Shown: piece by piece, positions 10,997-28,934 of the stretch | Layout: each line of letters begins with the position of its first letter | How positions within the stretch are numbered: the stretch's first letter is position 1 | Assembly: GCA_001600095.1 (NCBI GenBank) | Contig: BCIX01000005.1 | Coordinates: 874,523-938,522 of the forward strand | Length of the DNA stretch: 64,000 nt | Source: Bullera alba | Taxonomy: Eukaryota; Basidiomycota; Tremellomycetes; Tremellales; Bulleraceae | Reading direction: 5' to 3' | Translations under genes and position numbers: made by a program | Notes under the pieces: generated by a model | Databases searched by the model: none | Seen by the model: the letters and a program-made list of their open reading frames with translations, nothing else | What the model was told of the DNA's origin: nothing

Positions 10997-11567
10997 CAAA
11001 TGAGTCTGACAAGAGGGGCAAATCCGGAAGCTGACGAGATACGAGTAAGGTAAGATCAAAGTACACTTCTTGTGCTGGAGTGTCGTGGCGGGGTACCGAC
11101 GAATCACAGAGATCGATCGACTGCGACTGAAACTTGACTGCCTCTCTCCGGGGCCGTGTGCTCTGCGAGTAGTGAAAGATGCGTATCGATCAAGTAGGGT
11201 ATTCTATTCTAGTCTTCTATGAGTACATGCTAGCCCCAGATGTCCGACCGAACTCATGCACATGCAGGATGGCAGTTTGACTTCGCACGGCGCAGGCCAG
11301 CCCAAGTCGGGGGCCACCAGCCTGCGGCAACCGATAACGTCGGCGTTATGGGTGGCGAATTCACCCGCCACGCATTTTACCTTTCTTTAACGCCGAAACG
11401 CCTATTCGTCACTGGGATCTGTTTTCCCTGCCGTAGACTTCGTCGTAACTGCATGACTCTAGCTCGCTATCCTTCAAGACACATCACAAAGAGGTTGTTG
11501 GAGGTAGAAAAGGTGGGCATAGACATGGCCGGGAGCAGTGGGGAGCGAAGCTGATGATACGACACAG
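10997..11567. promoter_or_regulatory. Divergent promoter region, methyltransferase/eL6
   Basis: About 570 bp without a gene, presumably including the strong ribosomal-protein promoter. Two small adjacent inverted repeats lie here: ATAACG/CGTTAT (11334-11339 and 11344-11349, loop TCGG) and GTGGCG/CGCCAC (11352-11357 and 11366-11371). The initiator ATG of eL6 is preceded by ACAG, which could be the acceptor of a 5' UTR intron. Confidence 0.4.
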
Positions 11568-12424
11568 ATGACTCGATCCAAAGCTATCGCCCCCAACGTC
11601 GGTCGACTGTCTCGATCGCAGGTCGGTGCCAAGCGAGGCCTGTACAAAGGTTGGTCCGAAAAGTCAACTTTGCATCAGCAGTCGGACTGATAGACGTGTA
11701 GGCAAGAAGAGCACCCCGGCCGTGGAGAAGAAGGACGAGGCACCTCACTCGGAGAAGAAGATCGGAGGAAAGGCCAACGGAGAGAAGCGATTGATACCCA
11801 CCCAAAAGGCCTCGAAGTACTATCCTGCTGAGGATGTCCGAAAGCCTCGAGTCTCCCGAAAGACCCAGGGTACGACCGCTCTGCGATCCAGCATCACCCC
11901 AGGAACTGTCCTCATTCTCCTTTCTGGTCGATTCAGCGGAAAGCGAGTTGTCTTCCTCAAGCAGCTAGACAGTGGTCTGCTCCTTGTCAACGGTCCTTTC
12001 AAGTGAGTGTAAAGAGGGGATGTTTGACGTCTTTCGCTAACGTCTCAGGCTCAACGGTGTCCCTCTCCGACGAGTTAGCCAGGCCTACGTTATCGCTACA
12101 TCCACCAAAGTCGACGTCTCTTCCGTCACCATCCCCGAGAACGTCAACGACGCCTACTTTGCCAAGGCTAAGTCGACAAAGTCGACCAAGGAGGGAGAAT
12201 TCTTCGGCGAGGGCAAGGAGAAGAAGGCTTTCCCAGAAGAGAAGAAGTCGGAGCAGAAGGTGTGTGGGCCGGGCATGCGACCTTTCGCTGTGTACTGACT
12301 TGATGTGCAGGCCATCGACGCCTCCCTGCTCGAGTCTATCAAAAAGGTGGACAACCTCGGCCGATACCTCAAGGCTTCTTGGGGACTGTCCAAGAGTGAC
12401 CGATTCCACGAGCTCAAGTTCTGA
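11568..12424 (+). CDS. RPL6: 60S ribosomal protein L6 (eL6)
   Basis: Large-subunit ribosomal protein, about 235 residues. The start [20 protein letters not shown] is followed by a basic N-terminal tail ([19 protein letters not shown]). The conserved core is [36 protein letters not shown] and [18 protein letters not shown], then [20 protein letters not shown] (after an intron near 12004-12048). The C-terminus [24 protein letters not shown] is diagnostic. Three introns. The gene is convergent with MEC1, with stop codons 35 bp apart. Confidence 0.97.
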
Positions 12425-12459
12425 GTATGATCATGCATGTACTATGACCCGCTAGACAA

Positions 12460-19908
<7,449 letters not shown>

Positions 19909-20217
19909 GGCGAATGAGCCCTTGGCATTGGGCGGCTGAGGTCGAACAAGGGGCGGAAGGTCGAGAGTATAGTCAAGTTGTAGTCAAGTATTATGATCTC
20001 GAGGTTGTCTCGAGCTGAACGCGAGCGAGGACCTGGCAAGGTGGAGGTTTTGAAGTTACGTAACCGGTGGCACCCCTGCCCAGCAGCTGCTGCACGCAAC
20101 TTCCTTCTCCCGAGGAGGAACTTGTAACTTGTACAAGTAACGACTGACAGTTTGCCCACAAGCTTGTTCACGACTCATATCTCAGTCGAACTATCACAGC
20201 CAATCTAGCAGGCCAAC
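19909..20217. promoter_or_regulatory. Divergent promoter MEC1/PAF1
   Basis: A 309-bp region between two start codons. It contains the palindrome GTTACGTAAC (20055-20064), part of a 13-bp word repeated in the DHODH/CDC11 promoter. It also contains two short direct repeats: TAGTCAAGT spaced 11 bp (19970 and 19981) and ACTTGTA spaced 7 bp (20120 and 20127). Confidence 0.5.
20056..20068 (+). promoter_or_regulatory. TTACGTAA bZIP-type site followed by CCGGT
   Basis: TTACGTAA is the classic Yap1-type bZIP recognition sequence. The full 13-mer TTACGTAACCGGT recurs at 60449-60461. Regulatory function is inferred. Confidence 0.4.
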
Positions 20218-21632
20218 ATGTCCAAAAAGTCGTGAGTTTTATGTTATAGCAACGTGCTGACAATGTCCAAACAGCCGACTCGACCTTTTGGTGAGGGTGC
20301 GATACCAAAACCCGATACCTCCGCCTCCATTCCCTCCAAAGCTGTTCGATCTGCAGACAGATATCAATCGCCTCGGAGAGCCGAGCTACTTGGATCACCT
20401 TGCCTCGTCTACACCCCTTCCTATGTTGGTGGACTCGGAGATGGGCATGCCTCTAGATCTGAATGTATTCGACGGCGTGTGGGAGGGGAGAGATAGCAGT
20501 GAGTAAAGTGGTATGCCCAGTAGATTAATAGTCTCAGGTCTCAACCCGGACCAGAAAAGGGACCTCGATCCAGAGGACCTCGCTCTGCTCGCCCCGCGAT
20601 TGGTGCCCAACGAGGAGATCAAGCCAACGGCCACAGCAGAAGTGTCGTGGATGCGTGTTTCCAACCTCTTTACCAGAAAGGCAAATGCTAGAAAGAGAGA
20701 GGCACTGGAGAGGGAGGAGTGAGTGAGGCTTCGTGGTGCTGGCTGACATCTCACAGAGTCGAAGAGGTCGAAGACGCATCAGAAGCAGCTCAGATCATGG
20801 TCATTGACAAGAGCTTTGCAGACGCTACGACCGATGTGCCGCATCCAAAGCGAAAGCGTCTAGTAGAAGTGAGTGCTTCTGAGATAAGGGATGGTACTTA
20901 TGGACTAGGCATATCCAATTTTACCAGACATGGACGCTTGGAGCAACCCATACATCATGCTCAAAGTTCCGGAACGTCCGTCGGCGGACGCTAGCATCTC
21001 GCGCTTGAGGAAAGCCGTTCTGCGACCGATCATGGAAGACGATCAGCAGATCATGGAGTACTATTTGCCGCTGGACGGACACGTAGGAAGACTGGAAGAG
21101 TCGTTTGAGAACCCGGCGAGTATGGAGGTGCTGGAGCGACTGAAGGAGCTGGGCGATTTGGATGGCGGTGATCCACAGCTTGACGACACTTACAAGGTAA
21201 GTAAGGAATGGAGGTCAAGGCTGACCGCTCCGTAGAGCGCCCATTATGACCATGTGCGAACATACGAAGTGGTCCAGCAAGACCCGACGGCGCCAAAGGA
21301 TGTGCTCCTGAGCTTTGACGAGGGCCAGGACAAGCGGAGTCGAGGAGCGTACTACAAGGACATCAACATGCGAACAGCGTTGAAGAAGACTCGAGTAAGT
21401 CAACAAGCGTTTCAGTCTGGTCTGACAACGACAGCGCGCGGATGCAGAATCTCGCGTCGAAAGCTGGGACAAGGTCAGATTGGGCTATCGGATGGCGTCG
21501 GCGCAAGAACAAGAGGCCGAGTCGAGCGCGCGGGCACAGGTGCAGGATCCGGACTGGATCAGCGCCCAGCTCCGTGGACTTGGCGATGTGAACGAAGCCG
21601 AGGGCCTGGGCGAGGCCATTGACGATGAGTAA
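20218..21632 (+). CDS. PAF1: RNA polymerase II-associated factor 1 (Paf1)
   Basis: Core subunit of the PAF1 complex, which travels with elongating RNA polymerase II and supports H2B ubiquitination and H3K4/K36 methylation. About 390 residues. The first exon is only MSKKS (intron 20233-20275), then RLDLLVRVRYQNPIPPPPFPPKL, the family signature. Further matches are YLDHLASSTPLPMLVDSEMGMPLDL, LLAPRLVPNEEIKPTATAEVSWMR (usual Paf1 wording: LLRRTEYIS), DAWSNPYIMLKVPE and YEVVQQDPTAPKDVLLSF. The end is acidic (NEAEGLGEAIDDE). The usual Paf1 family core is complete. Convergent with NBP35, with 5 bp between stops. Confidence 0.92.
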
Positions 21633-21637
21633 TGCAT

Positions 21638-22720
21638 TCAGTCATCGCCGAGTATCTCGCGTACTCTCTGAACGATGTCTAGGTATGCTGCAGTGGCTGG
21701 GCTCTCTGGATACTCATCCAGGAAGCTCTGACCCTGATCGCAAGTCATGCCGATCCGAGGATCAAGGGGTACCTTTCCGAGCAATTCTATTCCTAGCTCC
21801 TTCCCCATGGCAGCAGCCCCGCCGGTTGTGGGTGCGAATATCTGAGATTCAGTCTTGCAGCTGGGACAGACGAACCCAGACATGTTCTCCACCAATCCCA
21901 GTATGCGGATGCCGACCTTGTTGCAGAAATCAATCTCCTTTCTGACGTCCTGCAAGGCGACTTCCTGAGGGGTTGTGACCAGGATAGCGCCATCGATGCC
22001 CGCCTCTTTCAAGTATTGTACGATACTGAGGTGCTCGTCGCTCGTGCCGGGAGGCGTGTCGACTATCAGGTAATCCAGATCTCCCCATTCCACATCCTTC
22101 AAGAACTGCTTGATCAGGCCATTCTTCTTTGGGCCACGCCATATCACCGCGTCGGAGCTTGACGGCAAGAGGAATCCAATGGACATGACTGCCAGGTTAT
22201 CCTGAGCGTATGCGGGAGACCAGCCGGACGATGATGTGTGAATGGTAGAATTAGACAGGCCAGTGAGCAGTGGTATCGAGGGGCCACATATGTCCACGTC
22301 CATGATTCCAGTCTGCCCCGCATCAGCGTCTATGATTTGTATGTGAACTCACCTGACATTCCTCATCTGCAGCCAATGCCCAAGACAGACCAGCGGTGAA
22401 GGTGCTCTTCCCCACTCCTCCTTTGCCCGACAGAACCAAGATCTTCCTCTTGACAGGCCGCATCCGCTCCCGTATCAAGGGGAGGTCTGGATCAGGGCCC
22501 TTTGGACCCTCGGCACAGACAGTCTGATTTGGACATCCGTCGCACGCATCTGCTTTGCCAGCTAGGGTGGATTCGACACCCTGGTACCAAGGATTAGTGA
22601 AGATTGGGCAGTCGATAAAGATCTCGCACTCACAGGACAATGCTCGGGCGCATCTTCGGGAACCGTTGAGGGGAGCGTGGATGTCGATGCGACCGGGAGA
22701 GACGATGCAGAGAGACTCAT
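21638..22720 (-). CDS. NBP35: Cytosolic Fe-S cluster assembly P-loop ATPase Nbp35
   Basis: Scaffold ATPase that, with Cfd1, builds 4Fe-4S clusters for cytosolic and nuclear proteins. The start [15 protein letters not shown] is confirmed by splicing onto the N-terminal cluster motif. Cysteines are spaced C-x13-C-x2-C-x5-C ([20 protein letters not shown] and following), exactly the Nbp35 ferredoxin-like motif that Cfd1 lacks. Walker A variant GKGGVGKST, switch [10 protein letters not shown], Walker [16 protein letters not shown] and the bridging-cluster CPSC (after ENMSGFV) are all intact. Ends REILGDD. Three exons. Confidence 0.96.
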
Positions 22721-23637
22721 GGTGACTGTCAAATGTGCAGCATCAACAGTGATCCAGAAATCTCGCTGGATGATTCAGCAGCAAGAGTTGGGAGGACAGT
22801 TTCAAACGCTTTTGCCACCCGATCAGGTGACGTAACAGATTTGGCTCGGGCGAGTTGATTGCTGGTGAAGAACGAGCACAAGGGGGAGCCATCGACTAAG
22901 CTGATTGACACCATGTCAAGAGCAGGGGGTCCAGTAAGAGGTATGAATCCCTCAATTGTAGCGATGCAGTCAATCATCTCCGGCGTGACTGGACAAGCAT
23001 CAAGTCCGAATTCCAAGTGTCAGCTTTGGCTGTAGTCTGCCACTGGCACTCGGATCCTCAAGGCCTGTAATCAAACCTTCCCTCGCAACTCGCTCGACTA
23101 CCGTACGAACCCGACGCTGCGCTACAGAGCTCGAATGTCCGGCTTATCACAGATGGTACCGTTTCTGCGTGTCTCGTTTGGCTCGGGACTCCGATGCCCG
23201 GCTGGCGAGCCATACCGCACCACCGCTTGCCGCAAAGGCACAGATCCGCAGATGCACCAACGCAACTGACCAGTGGCACTGAAGATGCTGCGAAGTCTTT
23301 CAATGACATCAAGTCGACCGTGTAGCCAAGGCGAGGCATCCTGTTGACGAGAGGCAACATGCCGAGTGCAGCAGCGTTCAGACGTTCATGCTTCGGCTCG
23401 CTAGCTATGAAACGCATGGCCACGTGGCTTCAGGGCCTTGATTCGACGCGGAGATGACCGCACCACTTGAAACAATAAGCGGCCGGTATATCGCCAGCTT
23501 CCTGCAGCAGGCAGCATTGTCTGCGCTTCTTCGAGGGCTAGCAAGACCTATCCACGAGTACAAAAAGGCTCAACTCGCTCCTTCTCATCTTGTTATCTTC
23601 TGACTCATGTAAGCATTGAAGACTTCGACATATCAGA
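22721..23637. other. Gene-free stretch, NBP35 to RAM2
   Basis: About 917 bp. A CRE-like TGACGTAAC lies near 22827, about 105 bp before the NBP35 ATG. Two open frames on the minus strand (22729-23016 and 23058-23423) look faintly protein-like. They match nothing I know, lack good splice sites to join them, and would end 9 bp from the NBP35 start. I do not call a gene. Confidence 0.45.
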
Positions 23638-24767
23638 ATGGTGAGTGTCATCAAGACCATTTGAGCCCTCGATGCGAGGCCCTAGACGAACGCTGCTGAC
23701 ATTAGACAGGCTGCTGTATCCTCGTATATCCCCCTCAAGGATCGGAACGTTTGGGCCGATGCGGACCCCATTCCGCAGGAAGATGGACCCAATCCGCTCG
23801 TCATGATCATGTATGCTCAAGAGTGTGAGTGATAGACAAGTATCGCGCTGACGAAAGATCGCGATGCTATGGACTACTTCCGTGCGATTGCAGCTTCAGG
23901 GGAGCACTCAGAGCGGGTACTCGAGTTGACCGAGACCATAATCCGTCGGAACCCGGCACACTACACCGTATGGTGAGGAACACAAGAGCGAACTCTGAGC
24001 TGATAAACAGGGGATACCGAATGGCGACACTCCTCGCACTGAAAAAGGATTTGGGAGAGGAACTGGAGTTGATGAACGAGTTTGCTCGGGTCAACCTCAA
24101 GAGCTACCAGGTGTGGCATCATCGTCTTATCCTAATGACACACATATCGCCCAAAGATCCACAAGAGGAGATTGACTACATCCACGAAGCGCTACTACCG
24201 GATCCTAAAAACTACCACACTTGGGCGTATCTACATTGGCTATTCTCTCACTTTGCCGACCGGATCACCGAGAAACAGTGGGACGAGGAGCAAGTCTGGT
24301 GCGAGAGCCTTCTGAAGAGTGACGCACGGAACAATAGCGCATGGGGATGGCGGTGGTATCTCTATATCACCCGCAGCAAGGACGCCTCAAAGGAGATTGA
24401 GTGAGTCGTCCTCGAATGCGATGTGCTTGCGATGTGCTTGCGATGTGCTGATCATCCGCCAGATACGCTCGAGCCGTGATAGAGACCATGCCCGACAACG
24501 TCTCGGCTTGGAACTACCTTCGAGGGTGAGTACAAGTCCAAAAGACAATCTGACCAAGGTAACAGGGTATTGAAGCGTTCATCTCGCCCATTCTCGGAGG
24601 TTCAGTTGCCTGCAAGTAGGAATGCGTTGGCGCTAGAGTTTGAGGCGGACACCCTAATCGAACAGGGCAAGCGGCTTGAAGCAGCAAAGGTCTTCGAGGA
24701 GCTGATGGAGAAGGACAAGATGAGGGCAGCCTACTGGCAAAGACGGTCAATTCTTGCCCAGCGATAG
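23638..24767 (+). CDS. RAM2: Protein farnesyltransferase/geranylgeranyltransferase type I alpha subunit
   Basis: The shared alpha subunit pairs with Ram1 or Cdc43 to prenylate CaaX proteins such as Ras, Rho and a-factor-like pheromones. Coding exon 1 is just the ATG. Splicing gives MAAVSSYIPLKDRNVWADADPI. The repeated PPTA helices are evident: NPAHYTVWGYRMATLLAL, KSYQVWHHRLILM, DPKNYHTWAYLHWLFSHF, ARNNSAWGWRWYLYI and NVSAWNYLRGVLKRSSRP, each with the Trp of the prenyltransferase alpha repeat. About 300 residues, slightly short of the usual 315-340. The second intron is only 33 nt (23825-23857). Another intron carries an 11-bp tandem repeat. Confidence 0.94.
24420..24451 (+). repeat. 11-bp tandem repeat inside a RAM2 intron
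   Basis: The unit GATGTGCTTGC is present twice in full plus a third partial copy. All lie within the intron that joins the codons for SKEIE and YARAV. A length polymorphism would change intron length only. Confidence 0.85.
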
Positions 24768-25132
24768 ATACAGAGGGGGCCTACCACTCGGTGTCGACCT
24801 CTTCGCAGATTATGCCAGTGACGTCCTCGAGGTGAAGCCTTTTTGATAGAGCATGCAGTCGTTGTACCATTTGCGCAGCCCATTGTTGGAATGACAAGCC
24901 AGTGGCATGGTTCACCACTCTCTAAAGCGAGCCTCGGGCACCTCCGCCGTCGACGATGCTCTTCGAGCCTCCTTCGTTAGCTAACGTCGAGCAAGTTGAT
25001 CGAGTGCAGGCATCGCGGACCGCACTCCCGCACAATACAATATCACTTGCGCGCTACACAATTCGGCAGCGAAGTCTCACGACACATTCGTCAAACTTTC
25101 ATTCATACCTTGAGGATTCACCCTGATCCATC
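24768..25132. other. Intergenic, RAM2 to NADAR gene
   Basis: 365 bp between tandem genes, presumably 3' UTR and promoter. Nothing recognisable is seen. Confidence 0.45.
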
Positions 25133-25682
25133 ATGCGGATCCACTACGTGTTCTTCTACGGCTGGAAAGTCACCAAAACATACCCCGAGTCCCTCGCTTG
25201 CTTCTCGCAATGGTGGCCAGTCGACTTCACCGATCCCGATTACCCCAGCATCGAATTTCGCACCGCGGAGCATTATATGATGTATCGCAAGGCCCTGCTT
25301 TTCGACCCAGACGTAGCTCAAGCCATTGTCGACGCCAAGACGCCGGCCGAGGCGAAGAGACTCGGTCGCAAGGTGCGAAACTTTGATCGCGACGCGTGGA
25401 ACAAGGTCGCCGACGACATCGTTGAACGGGGCAACTTTCTGAAATTCAGTCAGAATGACACTCTCAAACACTACTTGCTCGACACGGGAAACGATACCAT
25501 GGTAGAGGCCAGTCCAACGGACCGCATATGGGGCATTGGCTTTTCAGCAGAAGACGCACCAGGGCGAGAGAGCGAATGGGGAACAAACAGGTAAGGGAAG
25601 GCAGTAGAATGCGCTGACATGCAGGATGGGTCTTGCTCTGACTCGAGCGAAGAATGCTATAAGATTACAACAGGCTACTTGA
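25133..25682 (+). CDS. NADAR-domain protein (YbiA/COG3236-like N-glycosidase fold)
   Basis: A compact single-domain protein of about 170 residues. It begins MRIHYVFFYGWKVTKTYPES. The NADAR signature is clear: FSQWWPVDFTDPDYPSIEFRTAEHYMMYRKALLF (about residues 23-60), AKRLGRKVRNFDRDAWNK, NFLKFSQNDTLKHYLLDTG, TMVEASPTDRIWGIGF and W-G-x-N-R-M-G-L-A-L after a 34-nt intron (25591-25624). The Glu in FRTAEHYM and the Trp/Asp of DRIWGIG are family-conserved. NADAR proteins cleave N-glycosidic bonds in riboflavin-pathway intermediates or reverse ADP-ribosylation of guanine, depending on the subfamily. The fungal substrate is not known to me. Convergent with the arrestin-like gene. Confidence 0.88.
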
Positions 25683-25771
25683 TGCTATGCGATTGGTGAT
25701 GCTACAAATGTCCATGCTCGATATGCTTTCCGTGTCCGTGTGAATCCCAAGATATGCGCACCTTCTCCCTC

Positions 25772-27349
25772 TCATCTAAATGCGAATTGTGTATCTGACG
25801 GGACAGACAGCTGACCCATGCTCGACGGTCGAGGATCCTCCTCCATCGAGCTCGACCACTGGCTAGTACCAGCAGCGGTGATGGTGGGCAGTCTCGTGTG
25901 AGCCGGCGCCGTCAACGGTCTCCTTTCGACGTGTGGTAGACCAAGACCAAGTGCGTCGAGTGACGGAAGGGTTGGCCGCTCCACCAACTTCTGACGGCTT
26001 CTTGACGGCTGCATGGCCTCTTCTTCGGATGCAGTTGTTGATATTCTCCTGCCATTTTGCTGGAACTGCCGTATGATGGAATACGAGTCGTAATCCGGCA
26101 GTTCTCGTAGAGGAGTCCCCCCTGGTGGCGGAGAGGGGAAGATGAAGTGGATGGGGTTTGGCTGGGCGGGGTGGTCGGCAGGAAGGAGAATGGGCTTGAG
26201 CCCCATCGGTGGGCTCGGGCGGTAGGCGGGGCTTGGGTGGTACGCGGGACCCGCCGCAGAGACAAGGTGGTCGGAGACGAGGGTCGGATGGGTGAGGAGG
26301 GGCGAGGAGATGTCGACTGTTCCCTCGTGCATGTAGAGCCCCCGTCTCGAGCTCCGATGGCGTCTGGACACTGGCACCGCACCTTCTCGCTCGCTCTTTG
26401 ATGTGGCGGATATGTGGAGCGAGATGGCGGGGCAGGAGTACTCCTTGACGTGCCGCGACTGGTCCGGCTGGATGGCCAAGTGTAAGCGGAGGTGATACCG
26501 CAACGTCACCAACTCTGTCCGGGCAGTCTCTCCAACGTCCCATGCCGAGCCTCTCTTTGGCAGCACCAGGCGCATGTGGGTGCTGCTGGCGACTTCGGCA
26601 ACGGAAGCCGTGACTATCGGCGTTGTCTCCGTGTCGTCGAGGAACTCTGCGACCCTTTCCAACACCAGTGTCGCCCTTCGAACGACTGCCAATGGATCTT
26701 GTGTCTTGGCAGTGAACGACAGGTTGATCTCGTCGCCTGGTCCATAGGCGCCTTGGGGGTTGGAGAGGTGGACCAATGCGGATGATGATCCGGAGCCGAT
26801 CATCATGTCCGTGGGAGGGGAGGGGGGTGACTGGGGAGGAACGGCGTGGTTGAGGACGTTGAGGAAGAAGGATTTCACAATTCGACTCCCGACGTAGGGA
26901 ATCGGCTTGTGCTCGACCGCAACCTCGAACCTCCATACGACTTTCCACTTTTTCAAATGTTGCGAGCTGACCGCAACTTTTGACGCATCGAGGGGGATGG
27001 TGATGCGGAAGGGGTGTGTCCAGTCACCCAACACCTCGGCTCCATCCTTTGCCCGCCATACCGTCCTCAGCTTTTCGAAGAGGACGTGCTCCGGTGCGTT
27101 GCCAAAGGGTCCGCCGAGACGCGTCTCAATGCACTTGACCTTTACGGTCACTGCATTGACGAGGAGAGGGGAGGAGTGTGCGGGCGCCCGGGTGTTGACG
27201 GTGCCCGAGACGACGACAGGGGAGACGCCGAAGTGGCCTATGCAGTGTCAGCAAGCGATCAAGGCAGCGCGTAGACGTCACGTACCTGCGCATGGGAAGA
27301 ATCTTCCGCCTGCGTTCCCACTGGGCGCCTCGACTGTGAGCTCGAGCAT
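25772..27349 (-). CDS. Arrestin-fold (ART-like) protein
   Basis: Alpha-arrestins recruit Rsp5-type ubiquitin ligases to plasma-membrane transporters. Exon 1 (MLELTVEAPSGNAGGRFFPCAG) splices to HFGVSPVVVSGTVNTRAPA and a single long exon. The arrestin N-domain pattern is seen in VKVKCIETRLGGPFGNAPEH, THPFRITIPLDASK and FEVAVEHKPIPYVGSRIVKSFFL. The C-domain pattern is seen in LSNPQGAYGPGDEINLSFTAKTQ and LVTLRYHLRLHLAIQPD. The last 150 residues are Pro/Ser-rich and disordered. A PPDY/PPxY site is not obvious, so ligase recruitment is unproven. An in-frame upstream ATG at 27472 would add about 41 residues; I favour 27349. Confidence 0.75.
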
Positions 27350-28497
27350 GTCGAGCGTTGCGCTCGAGGAGAGACGGCGAGTGCGACCGTCACAGTGAGT
27401 GTATGGTCGAGTTGCCCATGTCGAGGGCGGGGTGTGAGTTTGGTGAGAAGTGTGGTTGTGAGTGAATGTCAAGTGGGATAGAAGAGTGAGAGAGGTCGTG
27501 TCCCAAATTTGACCGGTAGGTCCAGCGCTTACAAGTTGACGCTAGTTTGTGCTTCATGGACGACTAGGACGAGGCGGGGGCAGCGATCAAAAGTAAGGAA
27601 GGAGGATCAGTCGAGATTAGCGCGAAACCTTGTTTGGTGGCGTCGAGGCAGCCCGCCCCCCTTCAGCCACTCACACACACGAAACCCCTTAGCATTAGCG
27701 CGCTTTTGACCCTGTTTAGACCCGCCTTCCCCTGAACCCCCTGACGTCGCCCCTCCTCTTAGAGCCTGTTAGAGCCAATACAAAATCGTCTAATTCGAAG
27801 CTACAAGAAAGGTTACCCCACGTTTCGATCGTCGTTAGGAATGCCACCAGAGGAGAGCAGAGTGCGTGCTATAATAAGCAGGGTGTGCTCGGTCCTGCTC
27901 GGTCAGCTAATGTGGCAGCTAAGGGCAGCGGCTGGCAGCGGTGGAAGCATGCGGCACTTGACCAAACTTGTGGCGTTCAAGTTACGCTGCACTCGGTCTC
28001 AAGGCACACATTCCGATCCTCCTGATCGACCGACCCAGCCGCGATCATTCTGACGACGTCGGAACGGATGGACCTGGATGGACATGGGCTGGCATGACAA
28101 CCTGGCTTAAGAACCTGCAGCTGCAAGAAGGATCGGACACTCAGACAGACTCAGACAACACATGCCCCATCTTGCGATATCCTCGATGCCATCGCCATCT
28201 TCGCGGCATGAACCACTGACCAAATCCTCTTCCGGAACATGATTTCCGAGCCCATGCGAGTCCATGCGAGAGGCGTTTGCTCCGGAAATCTTCTTTGGCA
28301 AGCCGGTCCCTGTTATCGTCAGCGCCGCAAGCCATCTGAGGCCAGCTGACCGAGATCGACAGGGATGCTATTTGCTAACACTATGCTGCTGATGCTTTCT
28401 GAGACTCTGCCTGCGGTGCTCTCTGGTGCTGCTCCGTCTTTGTCATGTTCATGATGTTCATACGAGCGATAACGAGAGCAGACAGGAGCAGACTGTT

Positions 28498-28517
28498 AGA
28501 TCTGAGCAGATCTGAGC
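28498..28517 (+). repeat. Exact 10-bp tandem duplication AGATCTGAGC
   Basis: Two abutting identical decamers. This is one of the series of 10-bp-spaced duplications in this gene-free stretch. Confidence 0.9.
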
Positions 28518-28850
28518 ATCGCACAGGGATCACGGGGATCGCACACTGACACACGGATTCGTCATAGGTCGTGATGTGCTTTGATGTGCATTGGCGTGGT
28601 AGTGAGGACTGAGGTCGAGGAGTGATCTGGACTCTCGTATAACCATCTTCGGCGACCAGAGGGTGATCTCTCGCGCGAGTACCGCGACTGAAGGGTACAA
28701 AGCTGCATGCCGAACAGACCAGTATATGATATGTGACTGAGGCATTCGTCGTCGGCGACCATTCCACTCGAACCAGCATTACAGCGAAGCGCGACGACCG
28801 TTCACATCAGCAGGCGTAACCCGAGTCGCGCTCCAGAGCATAGGCCCTCT

Positions 28851-28878
28851 CGACAGGTCCAAGACGACAGGTCCAAGA
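28851..28878 (+). repeat. Exact 14-bp tandem duplication CGACAGGTCCAAGA
   Basis: Two abutting identical 14-mers downstream of the NOP56 stop codon. Confidence 0.9.
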
Positions 28879-28934
28879 CACCGGTAGATGCACGCCCGAT
28901 ACGACGAAAGAATAGTCTACACACAGAGAAACAC

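Noticed and set aside
25863..26948. Long alternate frames overlapping the arrestin-like gene
   Set aside because: The Arg/His/Pro-rich translations are typical of shifted frames of a GC-rich gene, and the main frame has the arrestin pattern.
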